From Streptomyces tsukubensis (GTDB taxonomy: Bacteria; Actinomycetota; Actinomycetes; Streptomycetales; Streptomycetaceae): 64,000 bases of DNA. The translations under genes were made by a program, and so were the position numbers. This document shows, one piece after another, positions 50,506 through 61,450 of this stretch (positions within the stretch are counted from its first letter, which is position 1; each line of letters opens with the position of its first letter). A model generated the notes under the pieces. That model was not told the origin of the DNA, ran no database searches, and worked only from the letters and a program-made list of their open reading frames with translations. The stretch lies in assembly GCF_003932715.1 (NCBI RefSeq), contig NZ_CP020700.1, positions 6,470,501 through 6,534,500 of the forward strand, given 5' to 3'.

Positions 50506-52035
50506 TCAGATGTCGCGGAAGATTTCGATCTGCGCGCCCACCGAGTTCAGGCGCTCCGCCAGCTCCTCGTAGCCGCGGTTGATGACATACACATTGCGGA
50601 GTACGGACGTGCCCTCCGCCGCCATCATCGCCAGCAGCACCACCACCGCGGGGCGCAGTGCGGGCGGGCACATCATTTCCGCCGCGCGCCAGCGGGTGGG
50701 GCCCTCGACGAGGACGCGGTGGGGGTCGAGCAGTTGGAGACGGCCGCCGAGGCGGTTGAGGTCGGTGAGGTAGATGGCCCGGTTGTCGTAGACCCAGTCG
50801 TGGATCAGGGTCTGGCCCTGGGCGGAGGCCGCGATCGCCGCGAAGAACGGGACGTTGTCGATGTTCAGGCCGGGGAACGGCATGGGGTGGATCTTGTCGA
50901 TCGGCGCCTCCAGTTTGGAGGGGCGGACCGTCAGGTCGACCAGGCGGGTGCGGCCGTTGTCCGCCGTGTACTCGGAGGAGCGGTCGTGGTCGAGACCCAT
51001 CTCCTCCAGGACCGCCAGCTCGATTTCGAGGAACTCGATGGGCACCCGGCGGATGGTCAGCTCGGACTCGGTGACCACCGCGGCGGCCAGCAGGCTCATC
51101 GCCTCGACCGGGTCCTCGGACGGGGAGTAGTCGACGTCCACGTCGATCGTCGGCACACCGTGGACGGTGAGGGTGGTGGTGCCGATGCCCTCGACCTTGA
51201 CGCCCAGCGCCTCCAGGAAGAAGCAGAGGTCCTGGACCATGTAGTTGGAGGAGGCGTTGCGGATGACGGTGACGCCGTCGTGGCGGGCGGCGGCCAGCAG
51301 CGCGTTCTCGGTCACCGTGTCGCCGCGTTCGGTCAGGACGATGGGCCGTCCGGAGGACGTCGGGCGCTCGACGCGTGCGTGGTAGAGGCCCTCGGTCGCG
51401 GTGATGTCGAGGCCGAAGCGGCGCAGCGCGATCATATGGGGTTCGATCGTCCGGGTGCCGAGGTCGCAGCCGCCCGCGTACGGCAGCCGGAAGCTGTCCA
51501 CGCGGTGCAGCAGCGGGCCGAGGAACATGATGATCGAACGGGTGCGGCGGGCGGCCTCGGCGTCGATGGCGTCCAGGTCCAGCTCGGCGGGGGGCACGAT
51601 CTCCAGGTCCATGCCCTCGTTGATCCACCGGGTACGGACGCCGATGGAGTTGAGGACCTCCAGCAGCCGGTAGACCTCTTCGATCCGGGCCACCCGGCGC
51701 AGCACCGTACGGCCCTTGTTGAGCAGGGAGCCGCAGAGCAGGGCGACACAGGCGTTCTTACTCGTCTTGACGTCGATGGCGCCGGAGAGCCGGCGGCCGC
51801 CGACGACCCGCAGATGCATGGGTCCGGCATAGCCGAGGGAGACGATTTCGCTGTCGAGGGCTTCCCCGATCCGGGCGATCATCTCAAGGCTGATGTTCTG
51901 GTTGCCGCGCTCGATGCGGTTGACCGCGCTCTGGCTGGTGCCGAGCGCCTCGGCGAGCTGGCTCTGTGTCCAGCCGCGATGCTGTCGGGCGTCACGGATG
52001 AGCCTGCCGATGCGTACGAGGTAGTCGTCTGCCAT
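50506..52035 (-). CDS. XRE helix-turn-helix fused to UDP-GlcNAc enolpyruvyl transferase (MurA-like)
   Basis: A 509-aa fusion. Residues 1-70 are an XRE DNA-binding domain (RDARQHRGWTQSQLAEALGTSQSAVNRIERGNQN). Residues about 75-505 are an EPSP synthase/MurA fold: Lys-Asn pair in KTSKNACVALL and the fosfomycin-type Cys in AGGCDLGTRTIEPH (Cys190) are kept, although the usual PGG is AGG. MurA adds enolpyruvate to UDP-GlcNAc in peptidoglycan synthesis. This second MurA of streptomycetes may be enzyme, regulator or both. ATG 52035 lacks a clear Shine-Dalgarno. An operator overlaps its promoter. Confidence 0.9.
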   Translation of the reverse strand: MADDYLVRIGRLIRDARQHRGWTQSQLAEALGTSQSAVNRIERGNQNISLEMIARIGEALDSEIVSLGYAGPMHLRVVGGRRLSGAIDVKTSKNACVALLCGSLLNKGRTVLRRVARIEEVYRLLEVLNSIGVRTRWINEGMDLEIVPPAELDLDAIDAEAARRTRSIIMFLGPLLHRVDSFRLPYAGGCDLGTRTIEPHMIALRRFGLDITATEGLYHARVERPTSSGRPIVLTERGDTVTENALLAAARHDGVTVIRNASSNYMVQDLCFFLEALGVKVEGIGTTTLTVHGVPTIDVDVDYSPSEDPVEAMSLLAAAVVTESELTIRRVPIEFLEIELAVLEEMGLDHDRSSEYTADNGRTRLVDLTVRPSKLEAPIDKIHPMPFPGLNIDNVPFFAAIAASAQGQTLIHDWVYDNRAIYLTDLNRLGGRLQLLDPHRVLVEGPTRWRAAEMMCPPALRPAVVVLLAMMAAEGTSVLRNVYVINRGYEELAERLNSVGAQIEIFRDI

Positions 52036-52045
52036 GCGGTTGAGG

Positions 52046-52065
52046 TTATCTCAGATATGAGATGA
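52046..52065. promoter_or_regulatory. Operator TTATCTC-N6-GAGATGA at the XRE-murA promoter
   Basis: The dyad TTATCTC AGATAT GAGATGA starts 11 bp upstream of the ATG. On the minus strand a consensus -35 TTGACA (52086-52081) places the -10 within this dyad, so binding would repress. The same 20-bp architecture occurs upstream of aconitase at 54087-54106. Confidence 0.65.
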
Positions 52066-52416
52066 GGCGCGCGCTGGGGGTGTCAACCGGGTGAGTCGGC
52101 GCGCCGGAACCGCCGCGGTTATGACGGTCCGTCGGCTCGGCGCCCCGGGCAAGTGGAGGGGGCCCATCCGGGTGTTGTGCCGGGTCTTCTGCCCTTTGGT
52201 CGTGGGTCCATGCCGGGTTTTCTGTGGCGTGCGTCGCAGGAGTTGGGGGGCTAATGGGGTTGTTTGTCCGAGTTGGGCAGTTCGGTGGGTGCGGTGCTCG
52301 GCGGGGTGCCGTCCGTCCGGTCCGTCCATATATATGTCCGGGTCCGTGCCGGGTCGCACCCCGAATGCGCCGTGCGAGTGGACCGCGGGAGCGCCCCCCC
52401 GTGGCGCTTCGTCGCG
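52066..52416. other. Gene-free stretch upstream of XRE-murA with lower GC
   Basis: Besides the -35 TTGACA at 52081-52086, the 381 bp between XRE-murA and the MerR gene hold G/T-rich sequence with repeated TGCCGGGT-TTTCTG-like motifs (about 52179-52226) and an AT-only run CATATATATG near 52328. I see no convincing coding frame; small peptides in the open frames look random. Confidence 0.5.
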
Positions 52417-52773
52417 CTATCCCCTCGCCGCGCCGATGACTTCGTCGAGAACGTCCCGGGACCGCATCAGCTCCCCGATCAGCCCGTCGATCCGCTGCCG
52501 CTCCTCGGTCAGCCAGACCACCAACTGGGGCGTCGCCGTCTCCGCCGGGCCGCCGTCGCTGTCCCGCATGCACGGCAGCACCCGGCCGATCATCTCGGTG
52601 TTCAGCCCGGCCGCGAGCAGCTCCTGGATATGGACGACCCGGTCGACAGCCGCCTCGGAGTAGTCCCGGTGGCCGCCGGGGGTACGGTCGGAGGCCAGCA
52701 GTCCCCGCTTCTCGTAGTAGCGCAGCGACCGTTCGCTCACGCCCGTCCGCCGGGCCAGTTCACCGATCCGCAT
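52417..52773 (-). CDS. MerR family transcriptional regulator
   Basis: A 118-aa MerR protein. The winged helix is MRIGELARRTGVSERSLRYYEKRGLLASDRTPGGHRDYSEAAVDRV, followed by a dimerisation helix (LTEERQRIDGLIGELMRSRDVLDEVI). One Cys (LPCMRDSD) is present, without the CxxC of metal sensors. It is divergent from an Old Yellow Enzyme-type reductase and probably controls it in response to electrophiles or drugs, as small MerR proteins often do. Confidence 0.9.
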   Translation of the reverse strand: MRIGELARRTGVSERSLRYYEKRGLLASDRTPGGHRDYSEAAVDRVVHIQELLAAGLNTEMIGRVLPCMRDSDGGPAETATPQLVVWLTEERQRIDGLIGELMRSRDVLDEVIGAARG

Positions 52774-52821
52774 CCCGCACCCCCCGTCTCCGGCGCCCGG
52801 ACGCCGTACCGTACCGGCGAC

Positions 52822-52853
52822 TTGAACCTGACACCCGTGTCAGATTTTACGGT
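52822..52853 (+). promoter_or_regulatory. MerR-type promoter with over-long spacer for the Old Yellow Enzyme gene
   Basis: TTGAAC (-35, 52822-52827) and TACGGT (-10, 52848-52853) are separated by 20 bp that contain the dyad CTGACAC-CC-GTGTCAG (52828-52843). Spacers of 19-20 bp with a central dyad are characteristic of MerR-activated promoters. A wider inverted repeat, CCGTACCGT at 52804 and ACGGTACGG at 52849, frames the site. Initiation would fall at or next to the ATG (52860). Confidence 0.7.
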
Positions 52854-52859
52854 ACGGGC

Positions 52860-53963
52860 ATGACGAACTCGCCCCTGTTCACGCCCTTCGCGCTCGGCTC
52901 CCTCCACCTCCCCAACCGCATCGTCATGGCCCCCATGACCCGCTTCCGGGCGGCCGAGGACGGCACCCCGCTGCCCGTCGTCGCCGACTACTACGCCCAG
53001 CGCGCGAGCGCCGGACTGCTGATCACCGAGGGCATCTGGCCGAGCCGGGCCGGGCAGGCGGGCTGGCGGATGCCCGGCCTGGAGACCGTGGAACACATCC
53101 GCGGCTGGCGCGCGGTCACCGAAGCCGTGCATGCGGCGGGCGGCCGGATCTACGCCCAGCTGATGCACGGCGGGCGGCACGGACACCCGCTGTCCCGGCT
53201 GACCGGCGATATCCCCGCGGGCCCCTCCGCCGTGCCGTTGCCGGACCCGGTCCATGTCCGCGACGGCGGCAAGGCGGATCCGCCGCTGCCCCGGGAGATG
53301 ACCGCGGACGAGATCCGGCAGGCGGTACAGGACCATGTCGCCGCCGCCGGCAACGCGATCGAAGCCGGTTTCGACGGCGTCGAACTCCACGGCGCCAACA
53401 GCTACCTCATCCACCAGTTCCTGGGCGACAACACGAATCTCCGGGACGACGCCTATGGGCGCGGCAGCGTCGCCGACCGGATCCGCTTCCCCCTGGAGGT
53501 CGTGTCCGCCGTCGCCGGCGCGATCGGCGCCGGGCGCACCGCACTGCGGCTCTCGCCCGGAAACCCGCAGGAGGGCATGGTCGAGAACGACCCGGGCCCG
53601 GTCTACCGCCCCCTCGTCACCGAGGTGAACCGGCTCGGCCTCGCCTATCTGCATCTGATCGACGACGACCGCTACCCCGCCCTCGCGGAGCTGCTGCCGC
53701 TCTGGGACGGGCCCGTGATCGCGAACATCGGCGAGAACCGCGAGCCCACCAGCAAAGAGGGCGGCGAGGCGGTCCTCTCCGATGGCGTGGCCGATCTGGT
53801 CTCGTACGGCCGCTCCTTCATCGCCAACCCCGACCTGCCGGAACGCTTCGCCACCGGTGCGCCCCTCGCCCGTGTCGACTGGCCCCACCTCTACACCCAC
53901 GGCGCCCGCGGCTACTCCGACTACCCCCGCCACGCCCCCGCCCCGACCCGGGTGGAGGTCTGA
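52860..53963 (+). CDS. Old Yellow Enzyme family alkene reductase
   Basis: A 367-aa FMN-dependent ene-reductase: LHLPNRIVMAPMTRFRA at the start, QLMHGGRHGHP, the substrate-binding HGANSYLIHQFLGDNTNLR near residue 178 and FMN-phosphate site SYGRSFIANPDLPERF. This is the XenA/NemA-like alkene reductase group, reducing alpha,beta-unsaturated carbonyls and similar electrophiles with NADPH. The start codon ATG 52860 has no ribosome binding site, and the promoter geometry predicts a leaderless transcript. Regulated by the divergent MerR gene. Confidence 0.92.
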   Translation: MTNSPLFTPFALGSLHLPNRIVMAPMTRFRAAEDGTPLPVVADYYAQRASAGLLITEGIWPSRAGQAGWRMPGLETVEHIRGWRAVTEAVHAAGGRIYAQLMHGGRHGHPLSRLTGDIPAGPSAVPLPDPVHVRDGGKADPPLPREMTADEIRQAVQDHVAAAGNAIEAGFDGVELHGANSYLIHQFLGDNTNLRDDAYGRGSVADRIRFPLEVVSAVAGAIGAGRTALRLSPGNPQEGMVENDPGPVYRPLVTEVNRLGLAYLHLIDDDRYPALAELLPLWDGPVIANIGENREPTSKEGGEAVLSDGVADLVSYGRSFIANPDLPERFATGAPLARVDWPHLYTHGARGYSDYPRHAPAPTRVEV

Positions 53964-54086
53964 GCCCGGCCCGCGCGCCGCGCCGGTACGGACCAGGCGG
54001 CCGGGCCCGTACCGGCCCATGAGTGACGGCGGACACCCCCGCCCCCGGGTGCCCGCGCATGACCGTGCCGCGGTGATGTACTAGAG

Positions 54087-54106
54087 TTATCTCGACATCG
54101 AGATAA
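54087..54106. promoter_or_regulatory. Operator TTATCTC-N6-GAGATAA upstream of aconitase
   Basis: The dyad TTATCTC GACATC GAGATAA is embedded in a perfect 24-bp inverted repeat with 11-bp arms (54085-54108). It lies about 125 bp upstream of the aconitase start and has the same half-sites and spacing as the XRE-murA operator. A MarR-family regulator (TamR) is reported to control aconitase in S. coelicolor and is one candidate. Confidence 0.65.
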
Positions 54107-54132
54107 CTGCCCGGGCGTACCGCAGCCGCCAT

Positions 54133-54151
54133 CCCGGTAAGGCTTACCTAA
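54133..54151. promoter_or_regulatory. DmdR/DtxR-type iron box upstream of aconitase
   Basis: GGTAAG-G-CTTACC (54136-54148) is a perfect dyad, extended by TAA on one side, and matches the TTAGGTTAGGCTAACCTAA iron-box pattern over most positions. A related half-site, CCTACCTTAG, follows at about 54158. This suggests iron-dependent control of aconitase, an iron-sulfur enzyme. Confidence 0.6.
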
Positions 54152-56947
<2,796 letters not shown>

Positions 56948-56963
56948 CGCGCCACCGGCACGA

Positions 56964-57002
56964 CGAGGGCCGCACTCCCCGGTTCGGGGGGTGCGGCCCT
57001 CG
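56964..57002. terminator. Terminator between aconitase and GH92 genes
   Basis: Arms 56964-56980 and 56986-57002 pair over 17 bp with one G-T mismatch and a GGTTC loop, between converging stops. Confidence 0.8.
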
Positions 57003-57015
57003 GCCGTACCGGGGT

Positions 57016-60000
57016 TCAGGCCAGCAGTTCGACCTCCGCCAGCAGCACCGGGCCGCCGCCCGCCGCCACCAGCCGGTAGCGGTCGTACGCGGCGGGCCGG
57101 GCGACCGTGAACACCCGGGTCTGCCGGTCCCAGGCGAAGGACTCACCCGACCGCCGGTCCACCTCCCGCCAGCTCTCCCCGTCCCGGGACCCCTCCAGCA
57201 CCCACCCCGACGGCGCCTTCGCCCGCTCCGCCGAGGTCAGCGTGTACTGCACGGCCCGGGTCGGCCCCGCCACCGCGAGGTCCACCGCCGAGAACTCCGC
57301 CGACGTCGCCGAGGTGTCGTCGGTCAGCGCGCCCCCGGGCCGGACCGCGTCCCGCCGCGGTACGGGCACCCGGTCGTCCGCCGTGATGGAGACCGGCGCG
57401 GCGCCCGGGCCCGTACCCCAGGACGACGGCCGCGGGCCCATCGCGAACTCCAGCGTGCCGCCCCGGGCGATCGCGGAGTGCGGCAGCGCGGTCGATGTCC
57501 ACCGCTCGCCGTTCACCTTCAGCCCCTGGACGTAGACGTTCTCCGCGCTGTTCTGCGGCGCCTTCACCACCAGCTTCCGGCCGCTCCCCAGATCCACCGT
57601 CATCCGGGTGAAGAGCGGTGAGCCGATCGCGTACTCCCCGCTGCCCATGACCAGCGGATAGAAGCCCAGAGCCGAGAAGAGCCACCACGCCGACTGCTCG
57701 CCGTTGTCCTCGTCGCCGTGGTAGCCCTGACCGATCTCGCTGCCGGTATAGAGCCGGGAGAGCACCTCCCGCACCTTCTCCTGCGTCTTCCAGGGCTGGG
57801 CCGCCGCGTTGTACAGGTACGGGACGTGGTGGGCGACCTGGTTGGAGTGCCCGTACATGCCCATCCGGACGTCCCTGGCCTCCGTCATCTCATGGATGAC
57901 CATGCCGTACGAGCCCTGGAACTCGGGCGACGCGGTCTCCGGAGTGCTGAAGTACGTGTCGAGCTTGCGCGCGAGACCCGCCCGGCCGCCGTAGAGATTG
58001 GCCAGGCCCCGGCTGTCCTGGACCGCCGTGAAGGCATAGCCCCAGCCGTTGGTCTCCGTGTAGTCGTGGCCCCAGACCCGGGGGTCGTACCGCGCGCTCG
58101 GCACCCGCCAGCCGCCCGCCGGGGTCCGGCCCTGGAAGAAACCGGCGTCCCGGTCGAAGAGGGCGGTGTAGTTGCGGGCCCGGTTGAGGAAGTACGCGGC
58201 TTCCTCCCGGTAGCGCGCCTTCCCGGTCTGCCGGTGCAGGGCCTGCGCCATCTTCGCGATGCCGTAGTCGTTGAGATGGCCCTCCAGGGACCAGGAGAGG
58301 CCCTCGTGGACGGCGGTCGAGGCATAGCCGGTGAACGGGGAGGTCTCCATGCCCTTGCGGCCCACCCCGGACATCGGCGGGACCACGGTCGCGTTCTTCA
58401 GCGCCGCCTCGTACGCGGCCGCCGCGTCGAAACCGCGCACCCCCTTGACGTACGCGTCCGCGAACGCCACGTCCGAGCTGGTGCCCGTCATCAGATCGGC
58501 ATAGCCGGGGGAGGACCAGCGGGAGATCCAGCCGCCGTCGCGGTACTGCTGGACGAAGCCGTCGACCAGCTCGCCCGCCCGCCCCGGCGCGAACAGGGAG
58601 TAAGCGGGCCAGGTGGTGCGATAGGTGTCCCAGAAACCGTTGTTGACGTACACCTTGCCGTCGGAGATCTTCGCTCCGGTACGGGTCGGGGTGTCCTCGG
58701 AGACCATCGGCGCAAACGGGCTCGCGTACTGGTAACGCGGCCGGGACCGGGTGCCCGTCTGCTCGTAACCGGAATTCGGATAGAGGTACAGCCGATAGAG
58801 GCTGGAGTAGAGCGTGACGAGCTGGTCCTCGGTGGCGCCCTCGACCTTCACCCGGCCCAGCAACCGCTCCCAGGCCTTCTTCGCCCGCTCTTTGACCTGG
58901 TCGAAGCCGGTTCCCTCGGGTATCTGGTCCGCCAGGTTCTTCTTCGCCTGGTCGATGCCGATCAGCGATGTGGCGATCCGCAGATTGACCGTACGGTCCG
59001 CTCCGGCATCGAAGCGGAAGTAGCCCCCGACGCCTTCGGCGGACGAGTCGACGACCGGCGCGTCGAAGACGCCGTAGACGAAGAGCCGGGTCGCGCCGGC
59101 CGAGAGACCGCTCTTGACGTCCGAGTAGCCGGTGAAGGAGGAAGTGCCCGGGTCGAGGGTCAGACCGCCCTGCCGGGTGATGTTGTCGAACACGATGCTG
59201 GCATCGTGCCCGGGGTAGCGGAAGCGCATCGCCGCGGCATGGTCGGTCGGCGCCAGCTCGGCCTTCAGACCGTTCTCGAAGGTGACGCCGTAGTAGTGCG
59301 GGCGGGCGGTCTCGTTCGTGTGGCGGAAGGCGAGACCGCGCTCGTCGCGGCCGGTGGGCGGGGCGCCGGCCGCCGCCGACGGCATCACCTGGAAGGTCTG
59401 CCGGTCACCCATCCAGGGGCTGGGCTGGTGGCTCGCGCTGAACGCCTTGACGACGGGCAGATTCCGCTCGTCGTTGCCGCGCTGGTACTCGTACAGCCAG
59501 CTCGTCGAGTCGGCGAGGGTGACCGGGGTCCAGAAGTTGAAGCCGTGCGGCACCGCGGTGGCGGGGAAGGTGTTCCCGCGGGAGAACCAGAAGGCGGAGT
59601 TGGTGCCGCGGGTGGTGACCGCGTAGTCCACCACGCTCTCCCGCTTCTCCGCCGGAGGCTTCGGGGCGATCCGGATATCGTCCAGCCAGCCCTGGAACTT
59701 CGCCGGACCCCGGACGGAGTCGTAACCGACCAGGATCCGGTCGACGGTCTTCCCGGCGGCGACCGTGCCGACGGCGGCGGAGACCGCGTTCCACTGGTTG
59801 ACGTAGAGCCGTTTGGCATCGCCCTGGCCCTGCGGGGTCAGCGCACCGCCGTGGGCGTCGGTCGCACCCAGTCCGCTCAGATAGGTGCCGTCGGTGAAGG
59901 CCAGATCGACGGCGACATGGGTGGCCGGATAGTTCGGATCGGTCTCCGGCATCGACGGGAAGATCCGGTACGACAGCTCGGTGTCCCGGCCGACCGGGGT

Positions 60001-60885
60001 GTGGACGTCGAAGACCTTGTTGTACGAGTACGCCCGGCCCGCGGCCTCGTGGGTGCCGGTGTAGCGCAGCGCGCGCAGCCCGGTGAAGCCCGCGTTCGGC
60101 TTGGCCGTGGGGGAGGAGCGGGGGCCGCGGTCGACCAGGGAGCGCATATCGGCGGGCGGCGGCGGGGCCGTACCGCCGTCGGAGAACTGGACGTCGGCGA
60201 GCTGGGTGAGCCCGGCGCCGTTGTTGCGGGTGATCTCCAGCCGATAGCGGGCGTACGGGACGATATCCGCCGGGTTCCCGATTTCATAGGTTCTGGTGTG
60301 AAAGCGTTCGGGGAAGGACTCGCCCTCGCGCCGGTCCAGCACCCGCCATTCCCGGCCGTCCACCGAGGCTTTGAGAGTCCAGTCCAGGGGATCGCGTTCG
60401 GGATGATCATTGGCCGAGGTCAGGGCGTACCGGGCGACGGTCACCGGGGTTTCGGTGTCGAACTCGACCCAGGAAGTGCTGGCGAATTCCAGCCATTTTG
60501 TCGTCGGCTGGAGATCGACCAGATTCTCTTTCACCTCGCCGCTGTTCGCGTTCTCCCCGCTCGCCCGGACCGTGATCACCCGGTCGGTGACATTGCCCGG
60601 GATTCCAGCGGTGAATCCGCCGTTGACACCTGATGACCGCTTCTCTCCGTCCACCCCGACTTCGACGGTATTGCGCCAGTCCGGCGGGCGCTCGTCCGTC
60701 TCGAAGGAGGAGTGGAAGGTGCGGTCGGCCGGATCCGCGGAAGCGGCCGGGGGCCGGGCGGCGGCCGGCTGGGCGGTGAGGGCCGACGCCAGGGTCAGCA
60801 GGGCGGTGGCGGCGGCGACGGCCGCCGTGCGGAGCGGTCGCCGGTGCGGTGCGGCCGGCCTGAGCCGGTGTCCGGGTCTGGCCAT
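57016..60885 (-). CDS. Secreted GH92 family alpha-mannosidase with discoidin-type domains
   Basis: A 1289-aa secreted enzyme. The signal peptide ends near residue 44 (ALTAQPAAA). An F5/8-type C-like domain (about 60-245, TTKWLEFASTSWVEFDTETPVTVARYALTSAND) is followed by a lamin-G-like region (about 245-410). The GH92 catalytic domain (about 415-1150) carries GYHGDEDNGEQSAWWLFSALGFYP near residue 1054. A second F5/8-type C domain ends the protein. GH92 enzymes are calcium-dependent exo-alpha-mannosidases acting on N-glycan or fungal mannan. ATG 60885 has GAAGGG upstream. It is divergent from the chitobiose importer. Confidence 0.92.
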   Translation of the reverse strand: MARPGHRLRPAAPHRRPLRTAAVAAATALLTLASALTAQPAAARPPAASADPADRTFHSSFETDERPPDWRNTVEVGVDGEKRSSGVNGGFTAGIPGNVTDRVITVRASGENANSGEVKENLVDLQPTTKWLEFASTSWVEFDTETPVTVARYALTSANDHPERDPLDWTLKASVDGREWRVLDRREGESFPERFHTRTYEIGNPADIVPYARYRLEITRNNGAGLTQLADVQFSDGGTAPPPPADMRSLVDRGPRSSPTAKPNAGFTGLRALRYTGTHEAAGRAYSYNKVFDVHTPVGRDTELSYRIFPSMPETDPNYPATHVAVDLAFTDGTYLSGLGATDAHGGALTPQGQGDAKRLYVNQWNAVSAAVGTVAAGKTVDRILVGYDSVRGPAKFQGWLDDIRIAPKPPAEKRESVVDYAVTTRGTNSAFWFSRGNTFPATAVPHGFNFWTPVTLADSTSWLYEYQRGNDERNLPVVKAFSASHQPSPWMGDRQTFQVMPSAAAGAPPTGRDERGLAFRHTNETARPHYYGVTFENGLKAELAPTDHAAAMRFRYPGHDASIVFDNITRQGGLTLDPGTSSFTGYSDVKSGLSAGATRLFVYGVFDAPVVDSSAEGVGGYFRFDAGADRTVNLRIATSLIGIDQAKKNLADQIPEGTGFDQVKERAKKAWERLLGRVKVEGATEDQLVTLYSSLYRLYLYPNSGYEQTGTRSRPRYQYASPFAPMVSEDTPTRTGAKISDGKVYVNNGFWDTYRTTWPAYSLFAPGRAGELVDGFVQQYRDGGWISRWSSPGYADLMTGTSSDVAFADAYVKGVRGFDAAAAYEAALKNATVVPPMSGVGRKGMETSPFTGYASTAVHEGLSWSLEGHLNDYGIAKMAQALHRQTGKARYREEAAYFLNRARNYTALFDRDAGFFQGRTPAGGWRVPSARYDPRVWGHDYTETNGWGYAFTAVQDSRGLANLYGGRAGLARKLDTYFSTPETASPEFQGSYGMVIHEMTEARDVRMGMYGHSNQVAHHVPYLYNAAAQPWKTQEKVREVLSRLYTGSEIGQGYHGDEDNGEQSAWWLFSALGFYPLVMGSGEYAIGSPLFTRMTVDLGSGRKLVVKAPQNSAENVYVQGLKVNGERWTSTALPHSAIARGGTLEFAMGPRPSSWGTGPGAAPVSITADDRVPVPRRDAVRPGGALTDDTSATSAEFSAVDLAVAGPTRAVQYTLTSAERAKAPSGWVLEGSRDGESWREVDRRSGESFAWDRQTRVFTVARPAAYDRYRLVAAGGGPVLLAEVELLA

Positions 60886-60939
60886 TCACGGGCCCTTCTT
60901 CTGGAGGAAAGCCCCTGTTCGGGCGGCGTTACCCCGATT

Positions 60940-60951
60940 GGCAACGTTGTC
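60940..60951. promoter_or_regulatory. LacI-type operator downstream of the GH92 promoter
   Basis: GGCAACGTTGTC is a 12-bp dyad (10 of 12 symmetric) with the CAACGTTG core typical of LacI-family sites. It lies about 15-25 bp after the predicted GH92 transcription start, a position suited to repression. Confidence 0.5.
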
Positions 60952-60971
60952 AGAATGCTGCGCAGGCTCCA

Positions 60972-61000
60972 GTAGGAAGGGGAGTGACCTGCGGTGTCAA
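60972..61000 (-). promoter_or_regulatory. Candidate GH92 promoter
   Basis: On the minus strand TTGACA (61000-60995) is separated by 17 bp from TCCTAC (60977-60972). The -35 is consensus and the -10 is weak. Confidence 0.4.
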
Positions 61001-61186
61001 GGGTGTTGACGCGCCATCGGACAGCTATAGCCGGGTGGTGCCCTTGGAATCAGCCATTCCGCGAAGAATGATCAGGTCATGCGCGCATCCGCATGTCAGG
61101 AGCGCGTTGGGCGAGATATCCGAACGGTCTCAACTAGGGAAAGCTTGACGGTCAACCTTGCTCTTGATCTTGCTCCCCTTGAGGGA

Positions 61187-61202
61187 AGTGGACTATACCT
61201 GT
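61187..61202. promoter_or_regulatory. DasR-responsive element (dre) overlapping the ngcE -10
   Basis: AGTGGACTATACCTGT matches the 16-bp dre consensus A(C/G)TGGTCTAGACCA(C/G)T at 13 positions. It contains TATACC (61194-61199), a possible -10 with TTGCTC at 61170-61175 as -35 (18-bp spacer). DasR represses chitin/GlcNAc uptake genes until glucosamine-6-phosphate accumulates, fitting the importer downstream. Confidence 0.65.
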
Positions 61203-61450
61203 CGGCGTCCGGGCGACATGTCGATGAGACCGCTCGGGCCAGGGGGAACAAGGCCTGTGGGCTGTCGCGTGCCGTAACGCGGCCACTGCTGCCGTGGTCT
61301 CCCGGAGAAAGGTGCACTACCCAAGCTTCACTGAGTTTCCCTGCGGGAAATCACAGCAATTCACCGCGGTGGCGGGGCCCTGCGCCGGGAGGCGACACGG
61401 ACGGGCGACTTGTTCACCGCCTGAGTCCTGATGAAGGCGAGGACTTGAGC

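Larger units (their letters stand above)
60886..61450. other. 565-bp divergent control region between GH92 and ngcE
   Basis: No coding frame is supported. The region holds, in order, a LacI-type dyad, a GH92 promoter, an AT-richer middle section with TTGAC-G-GTCAA at 61145, the DasR-type site with ngcE promoter elements (about 61170-61202), and a roughly 245-nt ngcE leader containing a small hairpin TTTCCC-TGC-GGGAAA at 61336-61350. Confidence 0.6.

Noticed and set aside
57718..60633. About 970-codon plus-strand frame opposite GH92
   Set aside because: Shadow frame with no motif; the minus strand has signal peptide and GH92 signature.
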